From Anisus vortex (taxonomy: Eukaryota; Mollusca; Gastropoda; Planorbidae): DNA of 64,000 bases. Every line of letters begins with the position of its first letter. Positions within the stretch are counted from its first letter, which is position 1. This document shows positions 50,268 through 61,483 of this stretch, piece after piece. A program made the position numbers and the translations under genes. Under the pieces are notes generated by a model. It was not told the origin of the DNA and ran no database searches. It saw only the letters and a program-made list of their open reading frames with translations. The stretch spans positions 23,583,844 through 23,647,843 of the forward strand of contig OX421496.1 of NCBI GenBank assembly GCA_949126835.1, given 5' to 3'.

Positions 50268-53200
50268 GTAGTTGTTGGTTCCACTTGGCATCTTGAGTAG
50301 TTGTTAGTTCCGCTTAGAATCTTGAGTAGTTGTTATTTCCACTTGGCATCTTGAGTAGTTGTTAGTTCCGCTTAGAATCTTGAGTAGTTGTTGGTTCCAC
50401 TTGGCATCTTGAGTAGTTGTTATTTCCACTTGGCATCTTGAGTAGTTGTTGCTTCCACTTGGCATCTTGATTAGTTGTTGCTTCCACTTGGCATCTTGAG
50501 TAGTTGTTGCTTCAACTTGGCATCTTGAGTAGTTGTTGGTTTCACTTGGCATCTTGAGTAGTTGTTATTTCCACTTGGCATCTTGAGTAGTTGTTGCTTC
50601 CACTTGGCATCTTGAGTAGTTGTTGATTTCACTTGGCATCTTGAGTAGTTGTTGATTCCACTTGGCATCATGAGTAGTTGTTGGTTCCACTTGGCATCTT
50701 GAGTAGTTGTTATTTCCACTTGGCATCTTGAGTAGTTGTTATTTCCACTTGGCATCTTGAGTAGTTGTTGCTTCCACTTGGCATCTTGAGTAGTTGTTGA
50801 TTTCACTTTGCATCTTAAGTAGTTGTTGATTCCACTTGGCATCTTGAGTAGTTGTTGATTCCACTTGGCATCTTGAGTAGTTGTTGATTTCACTTGGCAT
50901 CTTGAGTAGTTGTTGGTTCCACTTGGCATCTTGAGTAGTTGTTAGTTCCGCTTAGAATCTTGAGTAGTTGTTATTTCTACTTGGCATCTTGAGTAGTTGT
51001 TAGTTCCGCTTAGAATCTTGAGTAGTTGTTGGTTCCACTTGGCATCTTGAGTAGTTGTTATTTCCACTTGGCATCTTGAGTAGTTGTTGCTTCCACTTGG
51101 CATCTTGAGTAGTTGTTGCTTCCACTTGGCATCTTGAGTAGTTGTTGCTTCCACTTGGCATCTTGAGTAGTTGTTGGTTTCACTTGGCATCTTGAGTAGT
51201 TGTTATTTCCACTTGGCATCTTGAGTAGTTGTTGCTTCCACTTGGCATCTTGAGTAGTTGTTGCTTCCACTTGGCATCTTGAGTAGTTGTTGATTCCACT
51301 TGGCATCTTGAGTAGTTGTTGATTCCACTTGGCATCATGAGTAGTTGTTGGTTCCACTTGGCATCTTGAGTAGTTGTTATTTCCACTTGGCATCATGAGT
51401 AGTTTTTATTTCCACTTGGCATCTTGAGTAGTTGTTGCTTCCACTTGGCATCTTGAGTAGTTGTTGATTCCACTTTGCATCTTAAGTAGTTGTTGATTCC
51501 ACTTGGCATCTTGAGTAGTTGTTGGTTTCACTTGGCATCTTGAGTAGTTGTTAGTTCCACTTGGCATCTTGAGTAGTTGTTATTTCCACTTGGCATCTTG
51601 AGTAGTTGTTGGTTCCACTTGGCATCTTAAGTAGTTGTTGATTCCACTTGGCATCTTGAGTAGTTGTTGGTTTCACTTGGCATCTTGAGTAGTTGTTAGT
51701 TCCACTTGGCATCTTGAGTAGTTGTTAGTTCCACTTGGCATCTTGAGTAGTTGTTATTTCCACTTGGCATCTTGAGTAGTTGTTGATTCCACTTGGCATC
51801 TTGAGTAGTTGTTGGTTCCACTTGGCATCTTAAGTAGTTGTTGATTCCACTTGGCATCTTGAGTAGTTGTTGATTCCACTTGGCATCTTGAGTAGTTGTT
51901 GGTTCCACTTGGCATCTTGAGTAGTTGTTGGTTTCACTTGGCATCTTGAGTAGTTGTTGGTTCCACTTGGCATCTTGAGTAGTTGTTGGTTTCACTTGGC
52001 ATCTTGAGTAGTTGTTATTTCCACTTGGCATCTTGAGTAGTTGTTGGTTTTACTTGGCATCTTGAGTAGTTGTTGCTTCAACTTGGCATCTTGAGTAGTT
52101 GTTGCTTCCACTTGGCATCTTGAGTAGTTGTTGCTTCAACTTGGCATCTTGAGTAGTTGTTGCTTCCACTTGGCATCTTGAGTAGTTGTTGATTCCACTT
52201 GGCATTCTTAATAGTTGTTGGTTCCACTTGGCATCTTGAGTAGTTGTTGGTTCCACTTGGCATCTTGAGTAGTTGTTGGTTCCACTTGGCATCTTTAATA
52301 GTTATTGGTTCCATTTGGCATCTTGAGTAGTTGTTGGTTTCACTTGGCATCTTGAGTAGTTGTTGGTTTCACTTGGCATCTTGAGTAGTTGTTAGTTCCA
52401 CTTGGCATCTTGAGTAGTTGTTGGTTCCACTTGGCATCTTGGGTAGTTGTTGGTTTCACTTGGCATCTTGAGTAGTTGTTGGTTTCACTTGGCATCTTGA
52501 GTAGTTGTTGGTTCTACTTGGCATCTTGAGTAGTTGTTGGTTTCACTTGGCATCTTGAGTAGTTGTTGGTTTCACTTGGCATCTTGAGTAGTTGTTGGTT
52601 TCACTTGGCATCTTGAGTAGTTGTTGGTTTTACTTGGCATCTTGAGTAGTTGTTGGTTTTACTTGGCATCTTGAGTAGTTGTTGATTCCACTTGGCATCT
52701 TGAGTAGTTGTTGATTCCACTTGGCATCTTGAGTAGTTGTTGCTTCCACTTGGCATCTTGAGTAGTTGTTATTTCCACTTGGCATCTTGAGTAGTTGTTG
52801 CTTCCACTTGGCATCTTGAGTAGTTGTTATTTCCACTTGGCATCTTGAGTAGTTGTTGCTTTCACTTGGCATCTTGAGTAGTTGTTGATTCCACTTGGCA
52901 TCTTGAGTAGTCGTTGGTTCCACTTGGCATCTTGAGTAGTTGTTGATTTCACTTGGCATCTTGAGTAGTTGTTGGTTCCACTTGGCATCTTGAGTAGTTG
53001 TTGGTTCCGCTTAGAATCTTGAGTAGTTGTTATTTCCACTTGGCATCTTGAGTAGTTGTTAGTTCTGCTTAGAATCTTGAGTAGTTGTTGGTTCCACTTG
53101 GCATCTTGAGTAGTTGTTATTTCCACTTGGCATCTTGAGTAGTTGTTGCTTCCACTTGGCATCTTGATTAGTTGTTGCTTCCACTTGGCATCTTGAGTAG

Positions 53201-56200
53201 TTGTTGCTTCCACTTGGCATCTTGAGTAGTTGTTGGTTTCACTTGGCATCTTGAGTAGTTGTTATTTCCACTTAGCATCTTGAGTAGTTGTTGCTTCCAC
53301 TTGGCATCTTGAGTAGTTGTTGCTTCCACTTGGCATCTTGAGTAGTTGTTGATTCCACTTGGCATCTTGAGTAGTTGTTGATTCCATTTGGCATCATGAG
53401 TAGTTGTTGGTTCCACTTGGCATCTTGAGTAGTTGTTATTTCCACTTGGCATCTTGAGTAGTTGTTATTTCCACTTGGCATCTTGAGTAGTTGTTGCTTC
53501 CACTTGGCATCTTCAGTAGTTGTTGATTCCACTTTGCATCTTAAGTAGTTGTTGATTCCACTTGGCATCTTGAGTAGTTGTTGCTTCAACTTGGCATCTT
53601 GAGTAGTTGTTGCTTCCACTTGGCATCTTGAGTAGTTGTTGCTTCCACTTGGCATCTTGAGTAGTTGTTATTTCCACTTGGCATCTTGAGTAGTTGTTGG
53701 TTCCACTTGGCATCTTAAGTAGTTGTTGATTCCACTTGGCATCTTGAGTAGTCGTTGATTCCACTTGGCATCTTGAGTAGTTGTTGATTTCACTTGGCAT
53801 CTTGAGTAGTTGTTGGTTCCACTTGGCATCTTGAGTAGTTGTTAGTTCCGCTTAGAATCTTGAGTAGTTGTTGGTTTCACTTGGCATCTTGAGTAGTTGT
53901 TATTTCCACTTGGCATCTTGAGTAGTTGTTGGTTCCACTTGGCATCTTGAGTAGTTGTTGGTTTCACTTGGCATCTTGAGTAGTTGTTGCTTCCACTTGG
54001 CATCTTGAGTAGTTGTTGCTTCCACTTGGCATCTTGAGTAGTTGTTGCTTCCACTTGGCATCTTGAGTAGTTGTTGATTCCACTTGGCATCTTGAGTAGT
54101 TGTTGATTCCACTTGGCATCTTGAGTAGTTGTTGATTTCACTTGGCATCTTGAGTAGTTGTTGCTTCCACTTGGCATCTTGAGTAGTTGTTGATTCCACT
54201 TGGCATCTTGAGTAGTTGTTATTTCCACTTGGCATCTTGAGTAGTTGTTAGTTCCGCTTAGAATCTTGAGTAGTTGTTGGTTCCACTTGGCATCTTGAGT
54301 AGTTGTTAGTTCCACTTGGCATCTTGAGTAGTTGTTGATTCCACTTGGCATCTTGAGTAGTTGTTGGTTCCGCTTAGAATCTTGAGTAGTTGTTGATTCC
54401 ACTTGGCATCTTGAGTAGTTGTTGGTTTCACTTGGCATCTTGAGTAGTTGTTGGTTTCACTTGGCATCTTGAGTAGTTGTTAGTTCCACTTGGCATCTTG
54501 AGTAGTTGTTATTTCCACTTGGCATCTTGAGTAGTTGTTGGTTCCACTTGGCATCTTAAGTAGTTGTTGATTCCACTTGGCATCTTGAGTAGTTGTTGAT
54601 TCCACTTGGCATCTTGAGTAGTTGTTGGTTTCACTTGGCATCTTGAGTAGTTGTTGGTTTCACTTGGCATCTTGAGTAGTTGTTTTTTCCACTTGGCATC
54701 TTGAGTAGTTGTTGCTTCCACTTGGCATCTTGAGTAGTTGTTGCTTCCACTTGGCATCTTGAGTAGTTGTTGATTCCACTTGGCATCTTGAGTAGTTGTT
54801 TATTCCACTTGGCATCTTGAGTAGTTGTTGATTTCACTTGGCATCTTGAGTAGTTGTTGGTTCCACTTGGCATCTTGAGTAGTTGTTAGTTCCGCTTAGA
54901 ATCTTGAGTAGTTGTTATTTCCACTTGGCATCTTGAGTAGTTGTTAGTTCCGCTTAGAATCTTGAGTAGTTGTTGGTTCCACTTGGCGTCTTGAGTAGTT
55001 GTTATTTCCACTTGGCATCTTGAGTAGTTGTTGCTTCCACTTGGCATCTTGAGTAGTTGTTGCTTCCACTTGGCATCTTGAGTAGTTGTTGGTTTCACTT
55101 GGCATCTTGAGTAGTTGTTATTTCCACTTGGCATCTTGAGTAGTTGTTGCTTCCACTTGGCATCTTGAGTAGTTGTTGCTTCCACTTGGCATCTTGAGTA
55201 GTTGTTGATTCCACTTGGCATCTTGAGTAGTTGTTTTTTCCACTTGGCATCATGAGTAGTTGTTGGTTCCACTTGGCATCTTGAGTAGTTGTTATTTCCA
55301 CTTGGCATCTTGAGTAGTTGTTGGTTCCACTTGGCATCTTGAGTAGTTGTTGGTTTCACTTGGCATCTTGAGTAGTTGTTGGTTCCACTTGGCATCTTGA
55401 GTAGTTGTTGGTTTCACTTGGCATCTTGAGTAGTTGTTATTTCCACTTGGCATCTTGAGTAGTTGTTGGTTTTACTTGGCATCTTGAGTTGTTATTTCCA
55501 CTTGGCATCTTGAGTAGTTGTTGCTTCCACTTGGCATCTTGAGTAGTTGTTGCTTCAACTTGGCATCTTGAGTAGTTGTTGCTTCCACTTGGCATCTTGA
55601 GTAGTTGTTGGTTCCACTTGGCATCTTGAGTAGTTGTTAGTTCAACTTGGCATCTTGAGTAGTTGTTGGTTCCACTTGGCATCTTGAGTAGTTGTTAATT
55701 CCACTTGGCATCTTTAATAGTTGTTGGTTCCACTTGGCATCTTGAGTAGTTGTTGATTCCACTTGGCATCTTGAGTAGTTGTTGATTTCACTTGGCATCT
55801 TGAGTAGTTGTTGGTTCCACTTGGCATCTTGAGTAGTTCTTAGTTCCGCTTAGAATCTTGAGTAGTTGTTATTTCCACTTGGCATCTTGAGTAGTTGTTA
55901 GTTCCGCTTAGAATCTTGAGTAGTTGTTGGTTCCACTTGGCATCTTGAGTAGTTGTTATTTCCACTTGGCATCTTGAGTAGTTGTTGCTTCCACTTGGCA
56001 TCTTGAGTAGTTGTTGGTTCCACTTGGCATCTTGAGTAGTTGTTGCTTCCAATTGGCATCTTGAGTAGTTGTTGGTTTCACTTGGCATCTTGAGTAGTTG
56101 TTATTTCCACTTGGCATCTTGAGTAGTTGTTGCTTCCACTTGGCATCTTGAGTAGTTGTTGCTTCCACTTGGCATCTTGAGTAGTTGTTGATTCCACTTG

Positions 56201-58539
56201 GCATCTTGAGTAGTTGTTGATTCCACTTGGCATCATGAGTAGTTGTTGGTTCCACTTGGCATCTTGAGTAGTTGTTATTTCCACTTGGCATCTTGAGTAG
56301 TTGTTATTTCCACTTGGCATCTTGAGTAGTTGTTGCTTCCACTTGGCATCTTGAGTAGTTGTTGATTCCACTTTGCATCTTAAGTAGTTGTTGATTCCAC
56401 TTGGCATCTTGAGTAGTTGTTGGTTTCACTTGGCATCTTGAGTATTTGTTGGTTTCACTTGGCATCTTGAGTAGTTGTTAGTTCCACTTGGCATCTTGAG
56501 TAGTTGTTATTTCCACTTGGCATCTTGAGTAGTTGTTGGTTCCACTTGGCATCTTAAGTAGTTGTTGATTCCACTTGGCATCTTGAGTAGTTGTTGGTTT
56601 CACTTGGCATCTTGAGTAGTTGTTGATTCCACTTGGCATCTTGAGTAGTTGTTAGTTCCACTTGGCATCTTGAGTAGTTGTTATTTCCACTTGGCATCTT
56701 GAGTAGTTGTTGATTCCACTTGGCATCTTGAGTAGTTGTTGGTTCCACTTGGCATCTTAAGTAGTTGTTGATTCTACTTGGCATCTTGAGTAGTTGTTGA
56801 TTCCACTTGGCATCTTGAGTAGTTGTTGGTTCCACTTGGCATCTTGAGTAGTTGTTGGTTTCACTTGGCATCTTGAGTAGTTGTTGGTTCCACTTGGCAT
56901 CTTGAGTAGTTGTTGGTTTCACTTGGCATCTTGAGTAGTTGTTGGTTTTACTTGGCATCTTGAGTAGTTGTTATTTCCACTTGGCATCTTGAGTAGTTGT
57001 TGCTTCCACTTGGCATCTTGAGTAGTTGTTGCTTCAACTTGGCATCTTGAGTAGTTGTTGCTTCCACTTGGCATCTTGAGTAGTTGTTGATTCCACTTGG
57101 CATCTTTAATAGTTGTTGGTTCCACTTGGCATCTTGAGTAGTTGTTGGTTCCACTTGGCATCTTGAGTAGTTGTTGGTTCCACTTGGCATCTTTAATAGT
57201 TATTGGTTCCACTTGGCATCTTGAGTAGTTGTTGGTTTCACTTGGCATCTTGAGTAGTTGTTGGTTTCACTTGGCATCTTGAGTAGTTGTTAGTTCCACT
57301 TGGCATCTTGAGTAGTTGTTGGTTCCACTTGGCATCTTGGGTAGTTGTTGGTTTCACTTGGCATCTTGAGTAGTTGTTGGTTTCACTTGGCATCTTGAGT
57401 AGTTGTTGGTTTCACTTGGCATCTTGAGTAGTTGTTAGTTCCACTTGGCATCTTGAGTAGTTGTTGGTTCTACTTGGCATCTTGAGTAGTTGTTGGTTTC
57501 ACTTGGCATCTTGAGTAGTTGTTGGTTTCACTTGCCATCTTGAGTAGTTGTTGGTTTCACTTGGCATCTTGAGTAGTTGTTGGTTTTACTTGGCATCTTG
57601 AGTAGTTGTTGGTTTTACTTGGCATCTTGAGTAGTTGTTGGTTTTACTTGGCATCTTGAGTAGTTGTTGATTCCACTTGGCATCTTGAGTAGTTGTTGCT
57701 TCCACTTGGCATCTTGAGTAGTTGTTGCTTCAACTTGGCATCTTGAGTAGTTGTTGCTTCCACTTGGCATCTTGAGTAGTTGTTGCTTCCACTTGGCATC
57801 TTGAGTAGTTGTTGGTTCCACTTGGCATCTTGAGTAGTTGTTAGTTCCACTTGGCATCTTGAGTAGTTGTTATTTCTACTTGGCATCTTGAGTAGTTGTT
57901 GCTTCCACTTGGCATCTTGAGTAGTTGTTGCTTCAACTTGGCATCTTGAGTAGTTGTTGCTTCCACTTGGCATCTTGAGTAGTTGTTGCTTCCACTTGGC
58001 ATCTTGAGTAGTTGTTGGTTCCACTTGGCATCTTGAGTAGTTGTTAGTTCCACTTGGCATCTTGAGTAGTTGTTGGTTCCACTTGGCATCTTGAGTAGTT
58101 GTTAGTTCCACTTAGCATCTTGAGTAGTTGTTGGTTCCACTTGGCATCTTGAGTAGTTGTTGGTTCCACTTGGCATCTTGAGTATTTGTTGGTTCCACTT
58201 GGCATCTTTAATAGTTGTTGGTTCCACTTGGCATCTTGAGTAGTTGTTGGTTTCACTTGGCATCTTGAGTAGTTGTTGGTTTCACTTGGCATCTTGAGTA
58301 GTTGTTAGTTTCACTTGGCATCTTGAGTAGTTGTTGGTTCCACTTGGCATCTTGAGTAGTTGTTGGTTTCACTTGGCATCTTGAGTAGTTGTTGGTTTCA
58401 CTTGGCATCTTGAGTAGTTGTTGGTTTCACTTGGCATCTTGAGTAGTTGTTAGTTCCACTTGGCATCTTGAGTAGTTGTTGGTTTTACTTGGCATCTTGA
58501 GTAGTTGTTGGTTCCACTTGGCATCTTGAGTAGTTGTTG

Positions 58540-60294
58540 GTTCCACTTGGCATCTTTATTAGTTGTTGGTTCCACTTGGCATCTTACGTAGTTGTTGGTT
58601 TTACATGGCTTCTTGAGTAGTTGTTGATTCCAATTGGCATCTTGAGTAGTTGTTGGTTCCACTTGGCATCTTTATTAGTTGTTGGTTCCACTTGGCATCT
58701 TACGTAGTTGTTGGTTCCACTCGGCATCATGAGTAGTTGTTGGTTCCACTTGGCATCTTTATTAGTTGTTGGTTCCACTTGGCATCTTACGTAGTTGTTG
58801 GTTCCACTTGGCATCTTGAGTAGTTGTTGGTTCCACTTGGCATCTTGAGTAGTGGTTAGTTCCACTTGGCATCTTGAGTAGTTGTTAGTTCCACTTGGCA
58901 TCTTGAGTAGTTGTTGGTTCCACTTGGCATCTTTATTAGTTGTTGGTTCCACTTGGCATCTTACGTAGTTGTTGATTCCACTTGGCATCTTGAGTAGTTG
59001 TTGGTTCCACTTGGCATCTTGAGTAGTGGTTAGTTCCACTTGGCATCTTGAGTAGTTGTTAGTTCCACTTGGCATCTTGAGTAGTTGTTGGTTTCATTTG
59101 GCATCTTGAGTAGTTGTTGATTCCACTTGGCATCTTGAGTAGTTGTTAGTTCCACTTGGCATCTTGAGTAGTTGTTGGTTCCACTCGGCATCATGAGTAG
59201 TTTTTGGTTCCACTTGGCATCTTGAGTAGTTGTTGATTCCACTTGGCATCTTGAGTAGTTGTTAGTTCCACTTGGCATCTTGAGTAGTTGTTGATTCCAC
59301 TTGGCATCTTTAATAGTTGTTGGTTCCACTTGGCATCTTGAGTAGTTGTTGATTCCACTTGGCATCTTTAATAGTTGTTAGTTCCACTTGGCATCTTGAG
59401 TAGTTGTTGGTTCCACTTGGCATCTTGAGTAGTTGTTGATTCCACTTGGCATCTTTAATAGTTATTAGTTCCACTTGGCATCTTGAGTAGTTGTTGGTTC
59501 CACTTGGCATCTTGAGTAGTTGTTGATTCCACTTGGCATCTTTAATAGTTGTTAGTTCCACTTGGCATCTTGAGTAGTTGTTGATTCCACTTGGCATCTT
59601 TAATAGTTGTTAGTTCCACTTGGCATCTTGAGTAGTTGTTGGTTCCACTTGGCATCTTGAGTAGTTGTTGATTCCACTTGGCATCTTGAGTAGTTGTTAG
59701 TTCCACTTGGCATCTTGAGTAGTTGTTGATTCCACTTGGCATCTTTAATAGTTGTTAGTTCCACTTGGCATCTTGAGTAGTTGTTGGTTTCATTTGGCAT
59801 CTTGAGTAGTTGTTGATTCCACTTGGCATCTTGAGTAGTTGTTAGTTCCACTTGGCATCTTGAGTAGTTGTTGGTTTCACTTGGCATCTTGAGTAGTTGT
59901 TAGTTCCACTTGGCATCTTGAGTAGTTGTTGGTTTCACTTGGCATCTTGAGTAGTTGTTATTTCCACTTGGCATCTTGAGTAGTTGTTGGTTCCAATAGG
60001 CATCTTGAGTAGTTGTTATTTCCACTTGGCATCTTGAGTAGTTGTTGGTTCCAATAGGCATCTTGAGTAGTTGTTAGTTCCTCTTGGCATCTTGAGTAGT
60101 TGTTGGTTCCAATAGGCATCTTGAGTAGTTGTTAGTTCCTCTTGGCATCTTGAGTAGTTGTTGGTTTCACTTGGCATCTTGAGTAGTTGTTGGTTTCACT
60201 TGGCATCTTGAGTAGTTGTTGGTTTCACTTGGCATCTTGAGTAGTTGTTGGTTTCACTTGGCATATTGAGTAGTTGCTGGTTCCACTTGGCATC
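58540..60294 (+). repeat. Right array zone with edge-specific monomers
   Basis: Toward the right end new monomer types appear that are rare or absent elsewhere: CTTTATTAG, CTTACGTAG, CACTCGGCATCATGAG, CCAATAGGCAT and CCTCTTGGCAT, plus a dense run of CTTTAATAG units. The last monomers carry CATATTGAG and GTTGCTGG changes, and the array stops in GGCATCAGCTTCATGGAGC. No long higher-order repeat is visible, only short 2-6-monomer patterns. Confidence 0.85.
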
Positions 60295-60740
60295 AGCTTC
60301 ATGGAGCTATTAATGTGCGAATCTGTGACGTACTTCAGCTCAGCCTAGCAAAAACTATTTACTTATCTAATTATATTATATTACAGAATTTCTACTAAGC
60401 AAAAGATAATTGATGTGTCATATGCTTATCTGTCTTCACACATCTGGAATCTACGTTAAAAATACTAAGCTGTGAGCATATATTTTAATACTCTAGCAGT
60501 ACAACATTTCTCAAACACGAAGTTTAACAAAGGTCTAAATATCAAGGTCTATTAAGAAAAAAAAACGAAAAAAATATCCAAAGAGTATATTAAGGCTTTT
60601 TATCTTCAGGTTTGAACAAAGTACTCTTTGGAAGATATAAGTGTCAGTGCAGTACATTATCGGAAATATTTAGTTCAGACCTGGCCTTGTCATAATGTAT
60701 AAGAGACCTTGTCTTAAGGTTAAAGAAATTGCATTAACCA
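60295..60740. other. Unique AT-rich sequence right of the array
   Basis: No gene or repeat. A small inverted pair, TCCAAAGAGTA at 60577-60587 and TACTCTTTGGA at 60622-60632, could form an 11-bp stem. It is the only unique-sequence anchor between the main array and the following repeat blocks. Confidence 0.6.
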
Positions 60741-61440
60741 GAATTGAATAATATATATTTTTATTGTATACACTTTAACTTTACAATTGCATGCATACAA
60801 AAAGTATAAACAGTACACAATAAACACACATGTCATAGCATAGGCAGATCATCACAATACACAACTAGAATATATACCCAACGCAGAAAAACACTCACAC
60901 ATCACTACACACACAGCCATAGCACATCACGGCAAAGACATAATGCGACACAATAAACACACACACATAATCAAACAATAAACACACATATAATCACACA
61001 ATAAACACACAAAATCACACAATGAACACACACACACATAAACACACACACATAATCACACAATAAACACACACATATATACAATAAACACACACACATA
61101 ATCACACAATAAACACACACACATAAACACACACATAATCACACAAAAAACACAAATATACACACAATAAACACACACATAATCACACAATAAACACACA
61201 CATAATCACACAATAAACACACACATAATCTTACAATAAACACACACATAATCACACAATAAACACACACATAATCTTACAATAAACACACACATAATCA
61301 CACAATAAACACACACACATATACACACAATAAACACACACATAATCACACAATAAAGACACACATAAAGACACAATAAACACAAACATAATCACACAAT
61401 AAACACGGACAAGCAAGACAAGATACATTTAACAACACAT
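60741..61440. repeat. CA-rich imperfect repeat, about 23-bp unit
   Basis: Variations on ACACAATAAACACACACATAATC repeat across about 500 bp, in good 23-bp register from about 61160 to 61310 and irregular elsewhere. It looks like a CA microsatellite whose interruptions were amplified into a minisatellite. Confidence 0.85.
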
Positions 61441-61483
61441 TTCTGGTAGCTGTGTGTGTAAGAGAGAGTCTGTGTGTTACCAT

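Larger units (their letters stand above)
9534..60294 (+). repeat. 29-bp satellite array, about 1,750 tandem monomers
   Basis: One continuous head-to-tail array. The monomer starts CTTGAGTAGTTGTT, then a variable dinucleotide (GG most often), then TTCCACTTGGCAT. From the canonical position 9559 to its equivalent at 60265 is 50,706 bp, which is 1,749 x 29 minus 15. The deficit equals five 26-bp units (about 12521, 17041, 33424, 35392, 55488), one 1-bp deletion (about 13059) and one 1-bp insertion (about 31413), so unit length is otherwise invariant. Common types are GG, GC, GA, AG, AT and TT at the dinucleotide, TTTC, TTTT, TTCT or TTCA after it, a GCTTAGAAT-ending type, and CTTTAATAG, CTTAAG, CATGAG and CTTGGG forms. 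The plus strand is G+T-rich (20 of 29). No gene or foreign insertion interrupts it. Long minus-strand frames are by-products of a stop-free monomer. Confidence 0.99.

Noticed and set aside
9327..59887. Scores of minus-strand open frames of 60-227 codons with repeats of NNYSRCQVE and QQLLKMPSG as candidate repetitive proteins
   Set aside because: They are translations of a 29-bp satellite whose consensus lacks stops on that strand. All three frames give the same peptide, starts and ends depend on random monomer variants, and there is no promoter, unique coding flank or codon-level constraint.
9534..60294. CRISPR array, because the repeat is 29 bp and highly regular
   Set aside because: There are no spacers. 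Monomers abut directly, there are no cas genes, and the context is eukaryotic.
9534..60294. Telomeric repeat tract
   Set aside because: The monomer does not contain arrays of TTAGGG or a similar telomere unit, and non-telomeric sequence lies on both sides.
60577..60632. 11-bp inverted pair as a terminator or transposon end
   Set aside because: The stem is short with a 34-base loop, has no duplication or partner features, and is within chance expectation for AT-rich DNA.
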